A DNA stretch of 64,000 nt, taken from contig JACDUA010000019.1 of assembly GCA_013519935.1 (NCBI GenBank), positions 1-64,000 on the forward strand, read 5' to 3'. Below, one piece after another: positions 1 through 7,927 of the stretch. Both the position numbers and the translations under genes were made by a program. This DNA is from Ectothiorhodospiraceae bacterium WFHF3C12 (GTDB lineage Bacteria > Pseudomonadota > Gammaproteobacteria > Nitrococcales > Nitrococcaceae). Below the pieces are notes generated by a model. The model was not told the origin of the DNA. It did no database searches and saw nothing but the letters and a program-made list of their open reading frames with translations. How positions within the stretch are numbered: the first letter of the stretch is position 1; each line of letters begins with the position of its first letter.

Positions 1-116
1 GCCTCGTCACCGGCGCGTCCGTCGGGCTCGGGGGCGGCGAAGCGCGGCAAGAGCGCCCCCGGGCCGGCAGCGAGCGATACATCCCGGACATATTCACCTC
101 CCCGCTGGCAGCGTGA
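1..116 (+). CDS. 3' end of an unidentified gene (partial)
   Basis: A reading frame is open from the left edge and stops with TGA at 114-116. It would encode about 37 C-terminal residues, ending RYIPDIFTSPLAA. The GC-rich wobble positions fit a real gene end, but the stretch is too short to assign to a family. It stops 44 bases before the likely start of the next gene, so the two could be cotranscribed. Confidence 0.35.
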   Translation, partial: LVTGASVGLGGGEARQERPRAGSERYIPDIFTSPLAA

Positions 117-160
117 ATGCAGTACCCTCGGGGCGTTCACGAGGAAGGGGAGAAGATGCC

Positions 161-529
161 GTGCGTTGGATGGTGATCGCCGGTGCGGTTCTGGGATTCA
201 TCGGTGTCGCCCTGGGTGCTTTCGGGGCCCACGGCCTGCGCGACACGCTGGAGCCCGGGCGTCTGGAGATCTGGCAGACCGCCGTGCTCTACAACCTGGT
301 CCATGCCCTGGCGCTGGTTGCGGTCGGCGTAGCTGCCTACAGCCTGCCCGGCAGGAGTGTGATGGCCGCCTCGGGCTGGGCGTTCCTGTTCGGTACGGTC
401 GTTTTTTCGGGGAGCCTGTACGTGCTGGCGGTGACGGGTATCCGTGGGTTGGGCGCGATCACGCCCATCGGCGGGCTCGGCTTCCTGGCCGGCTGGCTAC
501 TCCTGGCCTGGGCGGCCGTTCGGACCTGA
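161..529 (+). CDS. DUF423 family inner-membrane protein
   Basis: This is a small hydrophobic protein of 122 residues with about four predicted membrane segments (roughly residues 4-25, 40-60, 66-90 and 97-120). The motif GAFGAHGL near residue 19 and the spacing of the helices are typical of the DUF423/YgdD family, whose function is not established. The GTG at 161 is preferred because a purine-rich AAGGGGAGAAG ribosome site lies just upstream. An ATG at 113 in the same frame would add 16 charged residues before the first helix and has no comparable ribosome site. Confidence 0.8.
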   Translation: MRWMVIAGAVLGFIGVALGAFGAHGLRDTLEPGRLEIWQTAVLYNLVHALALVAVGVAAYSLPGRSVMAASGWAFLFGTVVFSGSLYVLAVTGIRGLGAITPIGGLGFLAGWLLLAWAAVRT

Positions 530-607
530 GCGGGCGTTCAACGGGACCCGCGGTTTGCGCGGGGTGCCCGGACGCGACCGGCCGGGGGGCGAGGCACTGA
601 CCATAAA

Positions 608-637
608 TGTGAATATAATCACATTGACGCAAATCAA
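608..637. promoter_or_regulatory. Perfect CRP-type box followed by an FNR/Anr-type box
   Basis: Bases 608-623 are TGTGA-ATATAA-TCACA, a full match to the CRP/Vfr consensus; the flanking AAA and TT also match. Directly adjoining, 624-637 read TTGAC-GCAA-ATCAA, one mismatch from the FNR/Anr/Dnr consensus TTGAT-N4-ATCAA. Both lie about 260 bases upstream of the hemerythrin-like gene, in a spacer with no other plausible plus-strand target. Confidence 0.65.
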
Positions 638-704
638 GGACATCCGCCTTGGAAGGGCATAACAGCTTTATAGATCAGTGAGTTACGTATGCCTCCCCCT
701 CTGC

Positions 705-745
705 GGGAGTCGCTGACCTGTCAATGATGACAGGTGGGTACTCCC
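705..745 (+). other. Two-tiered stem-loop in the leader of the hemerythrin-like gene
   Basis: An outer helix GGGAGT (705-710) / ACTCCC (740-745) encloses a perfect 8-bp hairpin ACCTGTCA (716-723) / TGACAGGT (728-735) with an ATGA loop. No U-tract follows, so it is not a classical terminator. It could be a structured 5' leader element. I recognise no known riboswitch class. The rest of 530-889 shows only the CRP/FNR boxes and no gene I can support. Confidence 0.35.
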
Positions 746-889
746 ATAGCGTTCCCTGACACTAACCTCAACCGCGCGGAAAGGCACGGGGACCGCGCGT
801 TGGCCGCCCACCGGAGTTGCCCGGATTTCGACCGAGCATTCCGTGGCTGGCGGCCTGGCATTCGGGACGTCACTATTTCGGGGGTAGAA

Positions 890-1426
890 ATGGGGTGGCT
901 AAGCAGTATTTTCGGTAGTTCCAGGCAGCCGGCGCACACGACCCAGGTCGAGGGCCGCGTCAACGGTTCGGGTAACCAGCCCGGACGATCCATGGGCAAC
1001 GATTACGATGCGGAGCTCATTCACACGCTCCAGACCGATCACCAGGAGCTTCTCAGCCTCTTCGGCAAGATGGGCCGCCGGCTGCAGAGCGGCGACTACG
1101 CGCCGATCAAGAGCGACCTGACCCTGTTCAAGACAAGGCTGGAAAGCCATCTTCTGACCGAGAACTATCGGCTTTACGCGTACCTGGAGGATCGGCTTTC
1201 CAGCGATCCCGAGAACTCGGAGCTGATGCGGGATTTTCGCAAGGAGATGCGCGAGATTGCCAAGGACGTCATGGGCTTCATTCGCACCTATACCAGCAGC
1301 GGCGTCAACGAGGGCAACGTCCAGGAGTTCGAGCGGGCGTACAAGCAGGTGGGGGAGCGGTTGAAGCAGCGCATCGCCCAGGAAGAGCGCAACCTTTATC
1401 CGATGTATCGGCCGCCGTCCCACTAA
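890..1426 (+). CDS. Hemerythrin-like (HHE domain) protein
   Basis: The predicted protein has 178 residues with a flexible Gly/Ser/Gln-rich N-terminus (about 1-38), followed by a helical bundle. Possible di-iron ligands include H45, H51, H87 and E91 (IHTLQTDH and SHLLTEN), plus a C-terminal EERNLYP segment resembling the last helix of HHE domains. HHE proteins bind O2 or NO, or act in redox signalling; bacterial relatives often mediate oxygen or nitrosative stress responses. The ATG at 890 follows a GGGGT ribosome site; an in-frame upstream extension to 734 lacks a good ribosome site. The CRP/FNR-type boxes upstream suggest control by carbon or oxygen status. The exact ligand set needs a structural model. 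Confidence 0.65.
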   Translation: MGWLSSIFGSSRQPAHTTQVEGRVNGSGNQPGRSMGNDYDAELIHTLQTDHQELLSLFGKMGRRLQSGDYAPIKSDLTLFKTRLESHLLTENYRLYAYLEDRLSSDPENSELMRDFRKEMREIAKDVMGFIRTYTSSGVNEGNVQEFERAYKQVGERLKQRIAQEERNLYPMYRPPSH

Positions 1427-1446
1427 GGGATGGTATGCCGCAGGTC

Positions 1447-1473
1447 GACGGGGCCGGCCGGGCCCCGTCTTTC
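1447..1473 (+). terminator. Rho-independent terminator after the hemerythrin-like gene
   Basis: A perfect 9-bp stem GACGGGGCC (1447-1455) / GGCCCCGTC (1461-1469) with a 5-base loop is followed by TTTC. It sits between convergent genes and may work in both directions. Confidence 0.65.
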
Positions 1474-1511
1474 ATTCGGGCATCCCGCCCGCCTGCCCCG
1501 ATAGAAGCTGT

Positions 1512-2324
1512 TTATTCCCCGGCGCGTTGTGCCGCGACGATCCCCTGTTCCATGGCCGCTCTGGAGACCTCGCCCGCCTGACGAACAACCAGGTTCCCCC
1601 CGGCATCGTATATCAGCGTTGTCGGGTACGCCGTCACCTGCAGCGTCTCACTGGTCCGGTTGCGCGGGTCGAGCCTGATTGCGTTTCCGTCCAGCCCCAC
1701 TTCGTCGAGGAATTGACGAATCTGTTGTGCGGACTCCCCCTGGTTGACCAGCAGTACCGTCACGTCTTCCCGCTCGGCCGCCAGATCGACCAGCATGGGC
1801 ATCTCGCGTCGGCACGGCGGGCACCAGGTGGCCCACAGGTTGATGATCAGTGGCTGGCCCAGGTGGCCGCGCAGGCTGTCTTCGCGCCCGTCCAGGGTGC
1901 TCAGGGTGAGGTCGGGCACCGGCCGTTCAGCGGGTTTCAGTCCCAGCGCGGCCGCCATGCCGGCCGCGAAGGCGAGCGCGGCGGCAACCAGCGGGATTCC
2001 GGCCCGCAGCAGGCTGTCCGGGTCGGGGCGCAAGCGCCAGAAAGTGTAGGGCAGAACGGCCGCTGCGCCGGCGAGCGCGTTGAAACCGCCTTGCCATATG
2101 TAGAGCACGCTCAACGGATGATCTTCATACGCGGGCCAGTGCAGGGCCACGAACGCCAACCGGGCGGAGAGCAGGCCCAGCAGGGCGGCCTCAGTGCTCC
2201 AGGCGCGTAGCCGTGGCCGGTCCCGCGAGACCAGCGCGCCCACGAGCAGCAGGGCGAACAGGGCGGCTATGCCGGGGAGCCGGTCCAGCGGGAGGGCGAA
2301 TGGGCCGAGTTGCAGTGTGTCCAT
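1512..2324 (-). CDS. TlpA-like thioredoxin with multi-helix membrane N-terminus
   Basis: The protein has 270 residues. Residues 1-130 are hydrophobic, with about four membrane helices, and include RLAFVALHW and a YIWQGGFN stretch that resembles part of prolipoprotein diacylglyceryl transferase (Lgt). Residues 135-270 form a TlpA/ResA thioredoxin fold with the active site WCPPC (167-171) and a cis-proline in AYPTTL. The expected role is reduction or isomerisation of periplasmic disulfides, for example in cytochrome c maturation or stress repair. The N-terminus would anchor it in the inner membrane. The gene is convergent with the hemerythrin-like gene. The Lgt-like N-terminus is unusual compared with the single-anchor TlpA; catalytic Lgt function is unlikely because the domain is truncated. 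Confidence 0.75.
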   Translation of the reverse strand: MDTLQLGPFALPLDRLPGIAALFALLLVGALVSRDRPRLRAWSTEAALLGLLSARLAFVALHWPAYEDHPLSVLYIWQGGFNALAGAAAVLPYTFWRLRPDPDSLLRAGIPLVAAALAFAAGMAAALGLKPAERPVPDLTLSTLDGREDSLRGHLGQPLIINLWATWCPPCRREMPMLVDLAAEREDVTVLLVNQGESAQQIRQFLDEVGLDGNAIRLDPRNRTSETLQVTAYPTTLIYDAGGNLVVRQAGEVSRAAMEQGIVAAQRAGE

Positions 2325-2389
2325 GGGCTTCGTGGTAAGAAATGAAATGAAACGTGATCTGGTGTTCCAGGGACCCGAGTGACAGGGGC

Positions 2390-3118
2390 TCAGTCCGGGC
2401 CACGGTGTCCGGCCCCGTCCTCGGGCGGCTCGGTGGCGGATGGCGTCTCGCCGGTACTGCGATCGTAGCTGAACCTCTCCGGTGCGACCGACCCGCCGGA
2501 CATGATGAAGGTCATGGCTTCGTCCATCGTCCAGTCCGTCGAGACGAGCCGCTCCAGCGGGACGATCTCCAGATAGCCCGAAGTCGGGTTGGGCGTGGTC
2601 GGCACGTAAACCGCGGCCAGTTTACGACCGGTCTGCTGATCCGTGAGCACGCGCGTTACCAGTCCGACGGTCTTCATGTCGGCGTTGGGGAATTCCAGCA
2701 GCACCACGCGCTGGGTGTCGGCGCCGGGTTGTTGCTGCAGCGCGGTCAGCAGTTTCTTGGTGGCGCCGTAGATCTTCTGGACGAGCGGGATGCGCTGGAT
2801 CAACCCATCGAAAGCCGAAATGATCCGGCGGCCGATCACCTGGGTAGCGAGCCAGCCGAGGACGTACAGGCCCAGTAGCGTGATGACCACCGCCAGGACA
2901 TTCTGGAACCAGGGATGGAGTAGTGCCGGGCCCAGACTGGGGAAATACCGCTCGGTCGCACCCGCCATCGCCACTACCCAGGGCCGGCCCATGCCGGAGA
3001 GCTGCGTGAGCACGAATCGGAAAACCAGATAGGTGATCCAGACCGGCACGATGGTGAGCAGTCCGGCCAGGAGATACCGCTGCACGTTCAGGGTGAAGCC
3101 ACTGTTCTTCTGCGCCAC
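2390..3118 (-). CDS. DUF502 family membrane protein
   Basis: The 242-residue protein has two clear membrane segments (about residues 14-35 and 60-85) and a soluble part containing RRIISAFDGLIQRIPLVQKIYGATKKL and a VPTTPNPTSGYLEIVP stretch, all hallmarks of DUF502. The function is unknown; plant relatives are COV (continuous vascular ring) proteins. A GTG start at 3118 is chosen because GGAG lies 8-11 bases upstream and the family typically begins with the membrane helix. The frame stays open far upstream, but that extension shows no conservation-like features. The acidic, disordered C-terminal tail (SATEPPEDGAG) is seen in many halophile proteins. Confidence 0.75.
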   Translation of the reverse strand: MAQKNSGFTLNVQRYLLAGLLTIVPVWITYLVFRFVLTQLSGMGRPWVVAMAGATERYFPSLGPALLHPWFQNVLAVVITLLGLYVLGWLATQVIGRRIISAFDGLIQRIPLVQKIYGATKKLLTALQQQPGADTQRVVLLEFPNADMKTVGLVTRVLTDQQTGRKLAAVYVPTTPNPTSGYLEIVPLERLVSTDWTMDEAMTFIMSGGSVAPERFSYDRSTGETPSATEPPEDGAGHRGPD

Positions 3119-3500
3119 TGGGCGACTCCGGAAAGAGCGGTAGGGGCCAAGCGCACGAACGCGCTCGCCGCATTGGCGTGGCTTGACGTCGCCCCGCCAC
3201 GGCGGCGCGCTCGGCAAATAGGCAACGAAGTTCTGATACCGGGCGGTGTTTCGTGACGTGACCGCATTGGGGCATGTTCGCATGCCAGCCACAACGGTGC
3301 TAGATTGGCACCCGAGGGGTAGTGCGGTCCGTCGCCGGGTGCGGCGGGCCGGGTAATGGGTTCCCATCGGAGAGGGAGCTTTCAATGCACGGGGCTTATC
3401 TACCGGACACGGGCCTGGAACCGGGCGTCCGATTCTGCGGTCGTGTTCTCGTCCAATCGGGTGCAATCCGAATCCCGCCGACGTCCACGGGCAGTCTGCC

Positions 3501-3923
3501 ATGATCGCGGACAGCGGACCGCTGATACTTGTGGCCGACGGCGCGCAGATGATGCGGGACGTCATGCGCACGGTGTTGCGCAGCCTGAACCACCACCAGG
3601 TCGTCGAGGCCGAAAGCGGCCGTGCGGCGCTGGAGGCGTTTCGGGGTGCGGTTCGCCCGAGGCTCGCCTTCATCGATATGGCGCTTCAGGGCCCGGGTGG
3701 CATCGATGTATTGCGGGCCTTGCGCAGTGACTATCCAGAGACCTTCCTGGTCATGGTCAGCGGCGGCGAGCACCTGGCTTCCGACCTGCGGGACGCCGTC
3801 GACAACGGTGCCGATGCTTTCCTGGTGAAACCTTATCGGGTCGCCCGGGTGCAGCATGCCCTGGAGAAATTCCACGACGTGCGCCCCAGGGTTTTTCCCG
3901 ACCGGTTTTCAGGCGTCGCCTGA
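3501..3923 (+). CDS. Orphan single-domain response regulator receiver
   Basis: This 140-residue protein is a lone CheY-like receiver. The phospho-acceptor is D59 (AFIDMAL), the conserved Lys is K110 (FLVKPY), and the switch Ser is S87 (VMVSGG). The usual acidic pair is reduced to a single D13 (VADGAQ instead of DD), which may weaken Mg2+ binding or phosphorylation. There is no output domain and no kinase nearby. Its 3' end overlaps the convergent thiI gene by 15 bases. The ribosome site is poor. A role in chemotaxis or two-component signalling is inference. Confidence 0.7.
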   Translation: MIADSGPLILVADGAQMMRDVMRTVLRSLNHHQVVEAESGRAALEAFRGAVRPRLAFIDMALQGPGGIDVLRALRSDYPETFLVMVSGGEHLASDLRDAVDNGADAFLVKPYRVARVQHALEKFHDVRPRVFPDRFSGVA

Positions 3924-5192
3924 GGCGAACTCCGTGATGCCGGCGCGCTCCATGAACGGTCGCGTCTCAACGAGTTCGCCGCAGTCGAAGGTGAGCATCT
4001 GTGCGTCCGCCAGGCTGTCGTCGATCAGCCGCTCGTAATCCGGGAAAAGCGTCTTCTCCAGTGCCGCCACCGTCGCGGCCTGCGAGCGGGTTTTCGGGTT
4101 CTGGCTGATCAGTGCGCAGCAGTCCTTGTAGGGCTGGATGGATATCTCGTACGTGCCGATGCGGCGGGCGAGGTCGATGATCTCCTGTTTGTCGTCCCCG
4201 ATCAGTGGCCGCAGGATCGGCAGGGCCGTGGCATCGGAGCTGGTCACCATATTGGCCAGGGTCTGCGAGGCCACCTGCCCGAGGCTGTCTCCGGCTACCA
4301 TGGCCTCAGCGCCGAACCGTGGCGCCAGGCGCTCGCCGATCCGGGCGACGAACCGGCGGAACAGCACCATCTCATAGCCGGTCTGCGGGTGCCCGAGCAG
4401 CGCCATGTCGAAATAGGTGTAGGGCACCGTGATCAGGGTGCTGCGCAGGGTGTAACGGCTTAGCTGGCACGCCAGCTGCGTGATCGGGCTCTGTTCGGCG
4501 TGCTGCTGGGCGAGTTGGGTGGCGGCCAGATGCAGGAAGTCAACCCGGCAGCCGCGCTTCGCCATCCGAAACGCCGCGACCGGCGAGTCAATGCCCCCGG
4601 ACAGCAGGCTCAGCACGGTGCCGCCGGAGCCGACCGGGAGACCGCCGACGCCTGCACGGCGGTCGCCGTAGACATAGATACCTTCAGGGTAGATGTCCAC
4701 CTGGAAGCGCCGTTGGGGATGGGTGAGATCCACATCCTGCCATCGGCTCCCGGACTGGATCAGCGCGCCGAGCTCGCGGGCGAGGTCGTCGGATTTCACC
4801 GGATAGCGTTTGTCCGCGCGGTTGACCTTTACCGCGAAGCTGCGTTCGCCGAGGTCCTGGGTGGCGACGGCCCACTCCAGCGTGGCGTCCCGTATCCGGG
4901 CGTGCTCGTCCTCGTCTCCGGTGGCCGCGCCGTGGAAGAAGGTTGCCGCGGCATAGGAGGCAACGCCCGGCACCTCGCCGAGCGCTGCCAGGACCGTCTC
5001 CAGGTCCACGGATTCGTGTTGCCTGGGGACATGGACAATGACGCGGTCGTGCCCGCGCCGCACGGTCCAGTCGATACCGGCGGCGCGAATCCGCCGGCGG
5101 ATGTTGTCCCGCAGGGCGCGCTCAAAGTCCCGTCGGTTCCGGCCCTTCAGCGCGATTTCCGCGTAGTTGATCAGGATTCGGTCTATGCGCAT
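3909..5192 (-). CDS. thiI: tRNA 4-thiouridine synthetase ThiI (rhodanese-less form)
   Basis: The 427-residue protein begins with RIDRILINYAEIALKGRNR, typical of the NFLD-THUMP region that binds tRNA. It carries the PP-loop SGGIDS at 198-203, which adenylates uridine 8, followed by GDSLGQVASQTLANM, a ThiI signature. A CC pair at 358-359 (PYKDCCAL) sits where the catalytic cysteine of the core domain lies in E. coli ThiI. The C-terminal rhodanese domain of E. coli ThiI (482 residues) is absent, as in many other bacteria, so sulfur must be handed over directly from a cysteine desulfurase. A TATAAT promoter lies about 140 bases upstream. Confidence 0.92.
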   Translation of the reverse strand: MRIDRILINYAEIALKGRNRRDFERALRDNIRRRIRAAGIDWTVRRGHDRVIVHVPRQHESVDLETVLAALGEVPGVASYAAATFFHGAATGDEDEHARIRDATLEWAVATQDLGERSFAVKVNRADKRYPVKSDDLARELGALIQSGSRWQDVDLTHPQRRFQVDIYPEGIYVYGDRRAGVGGLPVGSGGTVLSLLSGGIDSPVAAFRMAKRGCRVDFLHLAATQLAQQHAEQSPITQLACQLSRYTLRSTLITVPYTYFDMALLGHPQTGYEMVLFRRFVARIGERLAPRFGAEAMVAGDSLGQVASQTLANMVTSSDATALPILRPLIGDDKQEIIDLARRIGTYEISIQPYKDCCALISQNPKTRSQAATVAALEKTLFPDYERLIDDSLADAQMLTFDCGELVETRPFMERAGITEFASGDA

Positions 5193-5330
5193 GGCTTGTA
5201 GATGCTTCCACCCAGGAGTTGCGCCGCCCCTTTGGAAAAGCCGGGTCTCCGCCCGCGGGCGTGCGCTTGACAGATGCTGTCGCCCGTGCCGCGTGGCCGA
5301 ACGGCCACGGCGCGGACGTAAAACGCGCCA

Positions 5331-5358
5331 TTATAACGCCAAGACCGACCGAGTTCAG
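5331..5358 (-). promoter_or_regulatory. Candidate sigma-70 promoter of thiI
   Basis: On the minus strand a perfect TATAAT (5336-5331) follows CTGAAC (5358-5353) with 16-bp spacing. The -35 is weak. The implied leader of about 130 bases contains a CGTGGCCG/CGGCCACG hairpin at 5292-5309. The promoter overlaps the last bases of the upstream peptidase gene. Confidence 0.45.
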
Positions 5359-6788
5359 GCTTCCGCCGGGCCCACCCGGCTTCCCGCAGCATGATGGCCG
5401 GCAATGATGTCGGCGATGCAGCAGGTCAGGCGCTTGGCCATGGGGATATGAAGGAACTCGTTGGGACCGTGGGCATTGGAGTTGGGGCCCAGAACCCCGG
5501 TGATGAGGAACTGGGCGTCGGGAAAGCGCTCACCCAGCATGGCCATGAAGGGAATCGTGCCCCCTTCGCCCATGAGCACGGCGGGCGCACCGAAATGGGC
5601 GTGCGAGGCTTCCTGCAGGGACGCGGATAGCCATTCCGCCAGCGGCGGGGCTTCCCAGCCGGAGGTCGCCTGACCGCCCTCGAAGCGAACCCGGGCCCCG
5701 TTGGGCGGATTGTCCTCCAGCAGTGCCCTGAGCCGTTGGGCGCTCTCGGTCCCGGAGACCGTCGGCGGCAGCCGCAGGGCCAGCTTTGCCCGCGTGCGGG
5801 GCCGCAGGACGTTGCCGGCATCGGCAATCGGCGGCAGGCCGTCCGCGCCCGTCACCTCCAGGCTGGGTCGCCACGTGCGGTTGAGCACCAGCTCACGCGG
5901 CTCGGTGGTCTGGGGTTGGCCGCCGCCCACGAAAGGGAACTTGCGGTAGAGGCTCTCGCCGAGAACGTCGGCCGCAACGGCCGCCTGCTCCACGCGCTCG
6001 GCAGGGATATCGGCGTGCAGCCAGGCGGGCCGGATTTCGCCGGTCTGTTCATCCTCCAACCGGGAGATCAGCTGGCGCAGTACGCGGAAACTGGACGGCA
6101 CGACGCCGCCGGCGTCACCGGAATGCACGCCTTCCGAGAGAATCTCCACATCCAGCACGCCCGCGGCCATGCCGCGCAGGGACGTGGTGCACCAGAGCTG
6201 TTCGTAGTTGCCGCAGCCGGAATCCAGGCAAACGACCAGACTGGGTGAGCCAATACGCGCGGACAACGCTTCCACATACGCGGGCAGGTCGTAGCTGCCG
6301 CTTTCCTCGCAGGCCTCTATGAGAACCACGCACCGGCTGTGGCCCTGCCCCTGATCGCGCAACGCCATGATGGCGGCCAGGGACGCGTAGACCGCGTAGC
6401 CGTCGTCGGCACCGCCTCGCCCGAATAGCCGGTCGTCCCGCCGCACGGGCGTCCAGGGGCCGAGATCGGCGTCCCATCCGGTCATCTCCGGCTGCTTGTC
6501 CAGGTGACCGTAGAGCAGCACGGTGTCGTCGGAATCGCCGGGAATCTCCAGGTAGAGCAACGGCGTGCGGCCCGGCAGGCGGACGATCTCCAGCGTCATG
6601 TCCTGAATCGGCTGGCGGGAGCACCATGCGGCCATGTGGTTCACCGCCCGCTCCATGTGGCCGCTGGCTTCCCAGTCGGGGTCGAAATGAGGGGACTTGT
6701 TGGGGATGCGGATGAACTCCGTCAGCTCATCGACGATCTCGCTTTCCCACAGGTTCTCGACGAACCGCTGACAACGCCTGTTATCCAT
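5355..6788 (-). CDS. M20 family metallopeptidase / dipeptidase
   Basis: The 477-residue protein belongs to the M20 zinc peptidase family. Metal-site signatures are visible: GHLDKQP (H95, D97), RGGADDGYA around D128, and the catalytic/metal pair EE161-162 in ACEESGSYD. SEGVHSGDAGG marks the dimerisation insert and GEGGTIPFM the C-terminal metal region. Expected activity is hydrolysis of dipeptides or N-acyl amino acids. Its start overlaps the stop of the upstream phosphatase gene by 8 bases, so the two are translationally coupled. The substrate cannot be set from sequence. Confidence 0.85.
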   Translation of the reverse strand: MDNRRCQRFVENLWESEIVDELTEFIRIPNKSPHFDPDWEASGHMERAVNHMAAWCSRQPIQDMTLEIVRLPGRTPLLYLEIPGDSDDTVLLYGHLDKQPEMTGWDADLGPWTPVRRDDRLFGRGGADDGYAVYASLAAIMALRDQGQGHSRCVVLIEACEESGSYDLPAYVEALSARIGSPSLVVCLDSGCGNYEQLWCTTSLRGMAAGVLDVEILSEGVHSGDAGGVVPSSFRVLRQLISRLEDEQTGEIRPAWLHADIPAERVEQAAVAADVLGESLYRKFPFVGGGQPQTTEPRELVLNRTWRPSLEVTGADGLPPIADAGNVLRPRTRAKLALRLPPTVSGTESAQRLRALLEDNPPNGARVRFEGGQATSGWEAPPLAEWLSASLQEASHAHFGAPAVLMGEGGTIPFMAMLGERFPDAQFLITGVLGPNSNAHGPNEFLHIPMAKRLTCCIADIIAGHHAAGSRVGPAEA

Positions 6789-7308
6789 CTTCGATGCCTC
6801 CCTCTGTCCGGTTCGGGTGTCGCCAACGCCGATTCATGACATAGTCGAGCTGGTCGTGGCTCTGGATGGCGCCCGGGCGGACCGCCCGCACGCTGGCGAC
6901 GGCCTCGTCGGGGGCGTAGCCCAGCTCGATCAGAATGCGCGCGGCCACGGTGCCGGTACGGCCAAGGCCCGCCAGGCAGTGGATTGCAACGCGCCCGCCG
7001 TCACGCAGATGATCCTGCACCTCGTTGCCACGGCGGGCCCAGACGCGCTCGAACTCCGCACCCGGGGCAGCAAAATCGGCGATGGGCGCGTGCAGCCACG
7101 CCAGGCCGGCCGACCGGGCGTGCAGACCCAGGTCTTCGAGGCCGAAAAAGGCCAGCTCGTGGGATTCCATGAGCGTCACCAGCCACGCCGCACCCCATGA
7201 ATGTAGCGGCTCCAGGTCGGCCCGAGGGGTTCCGCCCCGACCGGCACGTCCGGGGCATGGGATGAGGGCGATCTCGCCGGAGACATCCCGTATCGGGAGT
7301 ATGTTCAT
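6781..7308 (-). CDS. Dual-specificity protein phosphatase-like protein
   Basis: The predicted protein has 175 residues. The Cys-phosphatase P-loop HCLAGLGRTGT (C111, R117) fits the HCX5R signature, and D78 in PIADFAAPG is well placed as the general acid. It most resembles the compact DSP/cyclin-dependent-kinase-inhibitor-3 type of bacterial phosphatases. The ATG at 7308 has a GAGAG ribosome site immediately upstream; the same frame is open much further upstream, but that part overlaps divergent genes and looks non-coding. It is the first gene of a two-gene unit with the M20 peptidase. Confidence 0.8.
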   Translation of the reverse strand: MNILPIRDVSGEIALIPCPGRAGRGGTPRADLEPLHSWGAAWLVTLMESHELAFFGLEDLGLHARSAGLAWLHAPIADFAAPGAEFERVWARRGNEVQDHLRDGGRVAIHCLAGLGRTGTVAARILIELGYAPDEAVASVRAVRPGAIQSHDQLDYVMNRRWRHPNRTEGGIEDG

Positions 7309-7560
7309 CGCTCTCTCGATTGCGCGGGCCCATTGATGCAATGTGTTGGCGGCCTCATGCGCGCCTTGGGCCACGAGCCCGCGAGATCCGTTCACTCGTG
7401 TGCCAAGTGAAACACGCCCTCCGTCCTGTTGAGAAGCGCCGGGTGTGCCGGTCCGGTCCACGGTGACGCGGCGGAAATCGGCCAGGGTTGACGGGGTACG
7501 GGTTAACCTATTCCGTATGGGGATGGCATTTGTACGGGCAATGACGAAAAGGAGCGTTCG

Positions 7561-7860
7561 ATGCGCGTCGTAGCAGAAATCAGTCTCATCCCGGTTGGCG
7601 TGGGCGTGCACCTGAGTGAGTATATCGCCGAGTGCCATCGTGTATTTCAGGACGCGGGCCTGCAAGTGGAGCTGCACGCCAACGGCACGAATATAGAAGG
7701 CGAGTGGGACGATGTGCTCCAGGCCATGAAGCGGTGTCACGAGCGCGTTCACGAGCTCGGAGCGCCGCGCATCGTCAGTAATATCAAGCTGGGAACACGA
7801 ACCGATCGCGAGCAGGGGCTGGGGGACACGGTGCAGCGCGTTCGTCAGCGTCTGCCGTGA
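7561..7860 (+). CDS. MTH1187/YkoF-type thiamine-binding family protein
   Basis: This 99-residue protein starts MRVVAEISLIPVGVGVHLSEYIA and contains LHANGTNIEGEWDDV and VSNIKLGTRTD, matching the UPF0045/MTH1187 ferredoxin-like fold family. Members bind thiamine or related compounds and usually form tetramers. AAGGAG lies 6 bases before the ATG. The upstream spacer (7309-7560) contains a TTCACT/AGTGAA inverted repeat at 7391-7411 that could be an operator. It has no thiamine-synthesis neighbours except that thiI, which shares sulfur chemistry with thiamine synthesis, lies 2.4 kb away. Confidence 0.8.
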   Translation: MRVVAEISLIPVGVGVHLSEYIAECHRVFQDAGLQVELHANGTNIEGEWDDVLQAMKRCHERVHELGAPRIVSNIKLGTRTDREQGLGDTVQRVRQRLP

Positions 7861-7927
7861 GACACCGACGCGGCAGGGCGCGTAGCCACGTACCAACAAC
7901 CATCTGCCGGCAGGGGGAGGGACGAGC

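Noticed and set aside
3119-3673. N-terminal extension of the DUF502 frame
   Set aside because: Length exceeds the family, sequence is low in conserved features and overlaps the divergent receiver gene; a GTG with GGAG exists at 3118.
5193-5354. Thiamine riboswitch before thiI
   Set aside because: The leader has one simple hairpin and lacks the conserved CUGAGA/ACCUGA elements of the TPP aptamer.
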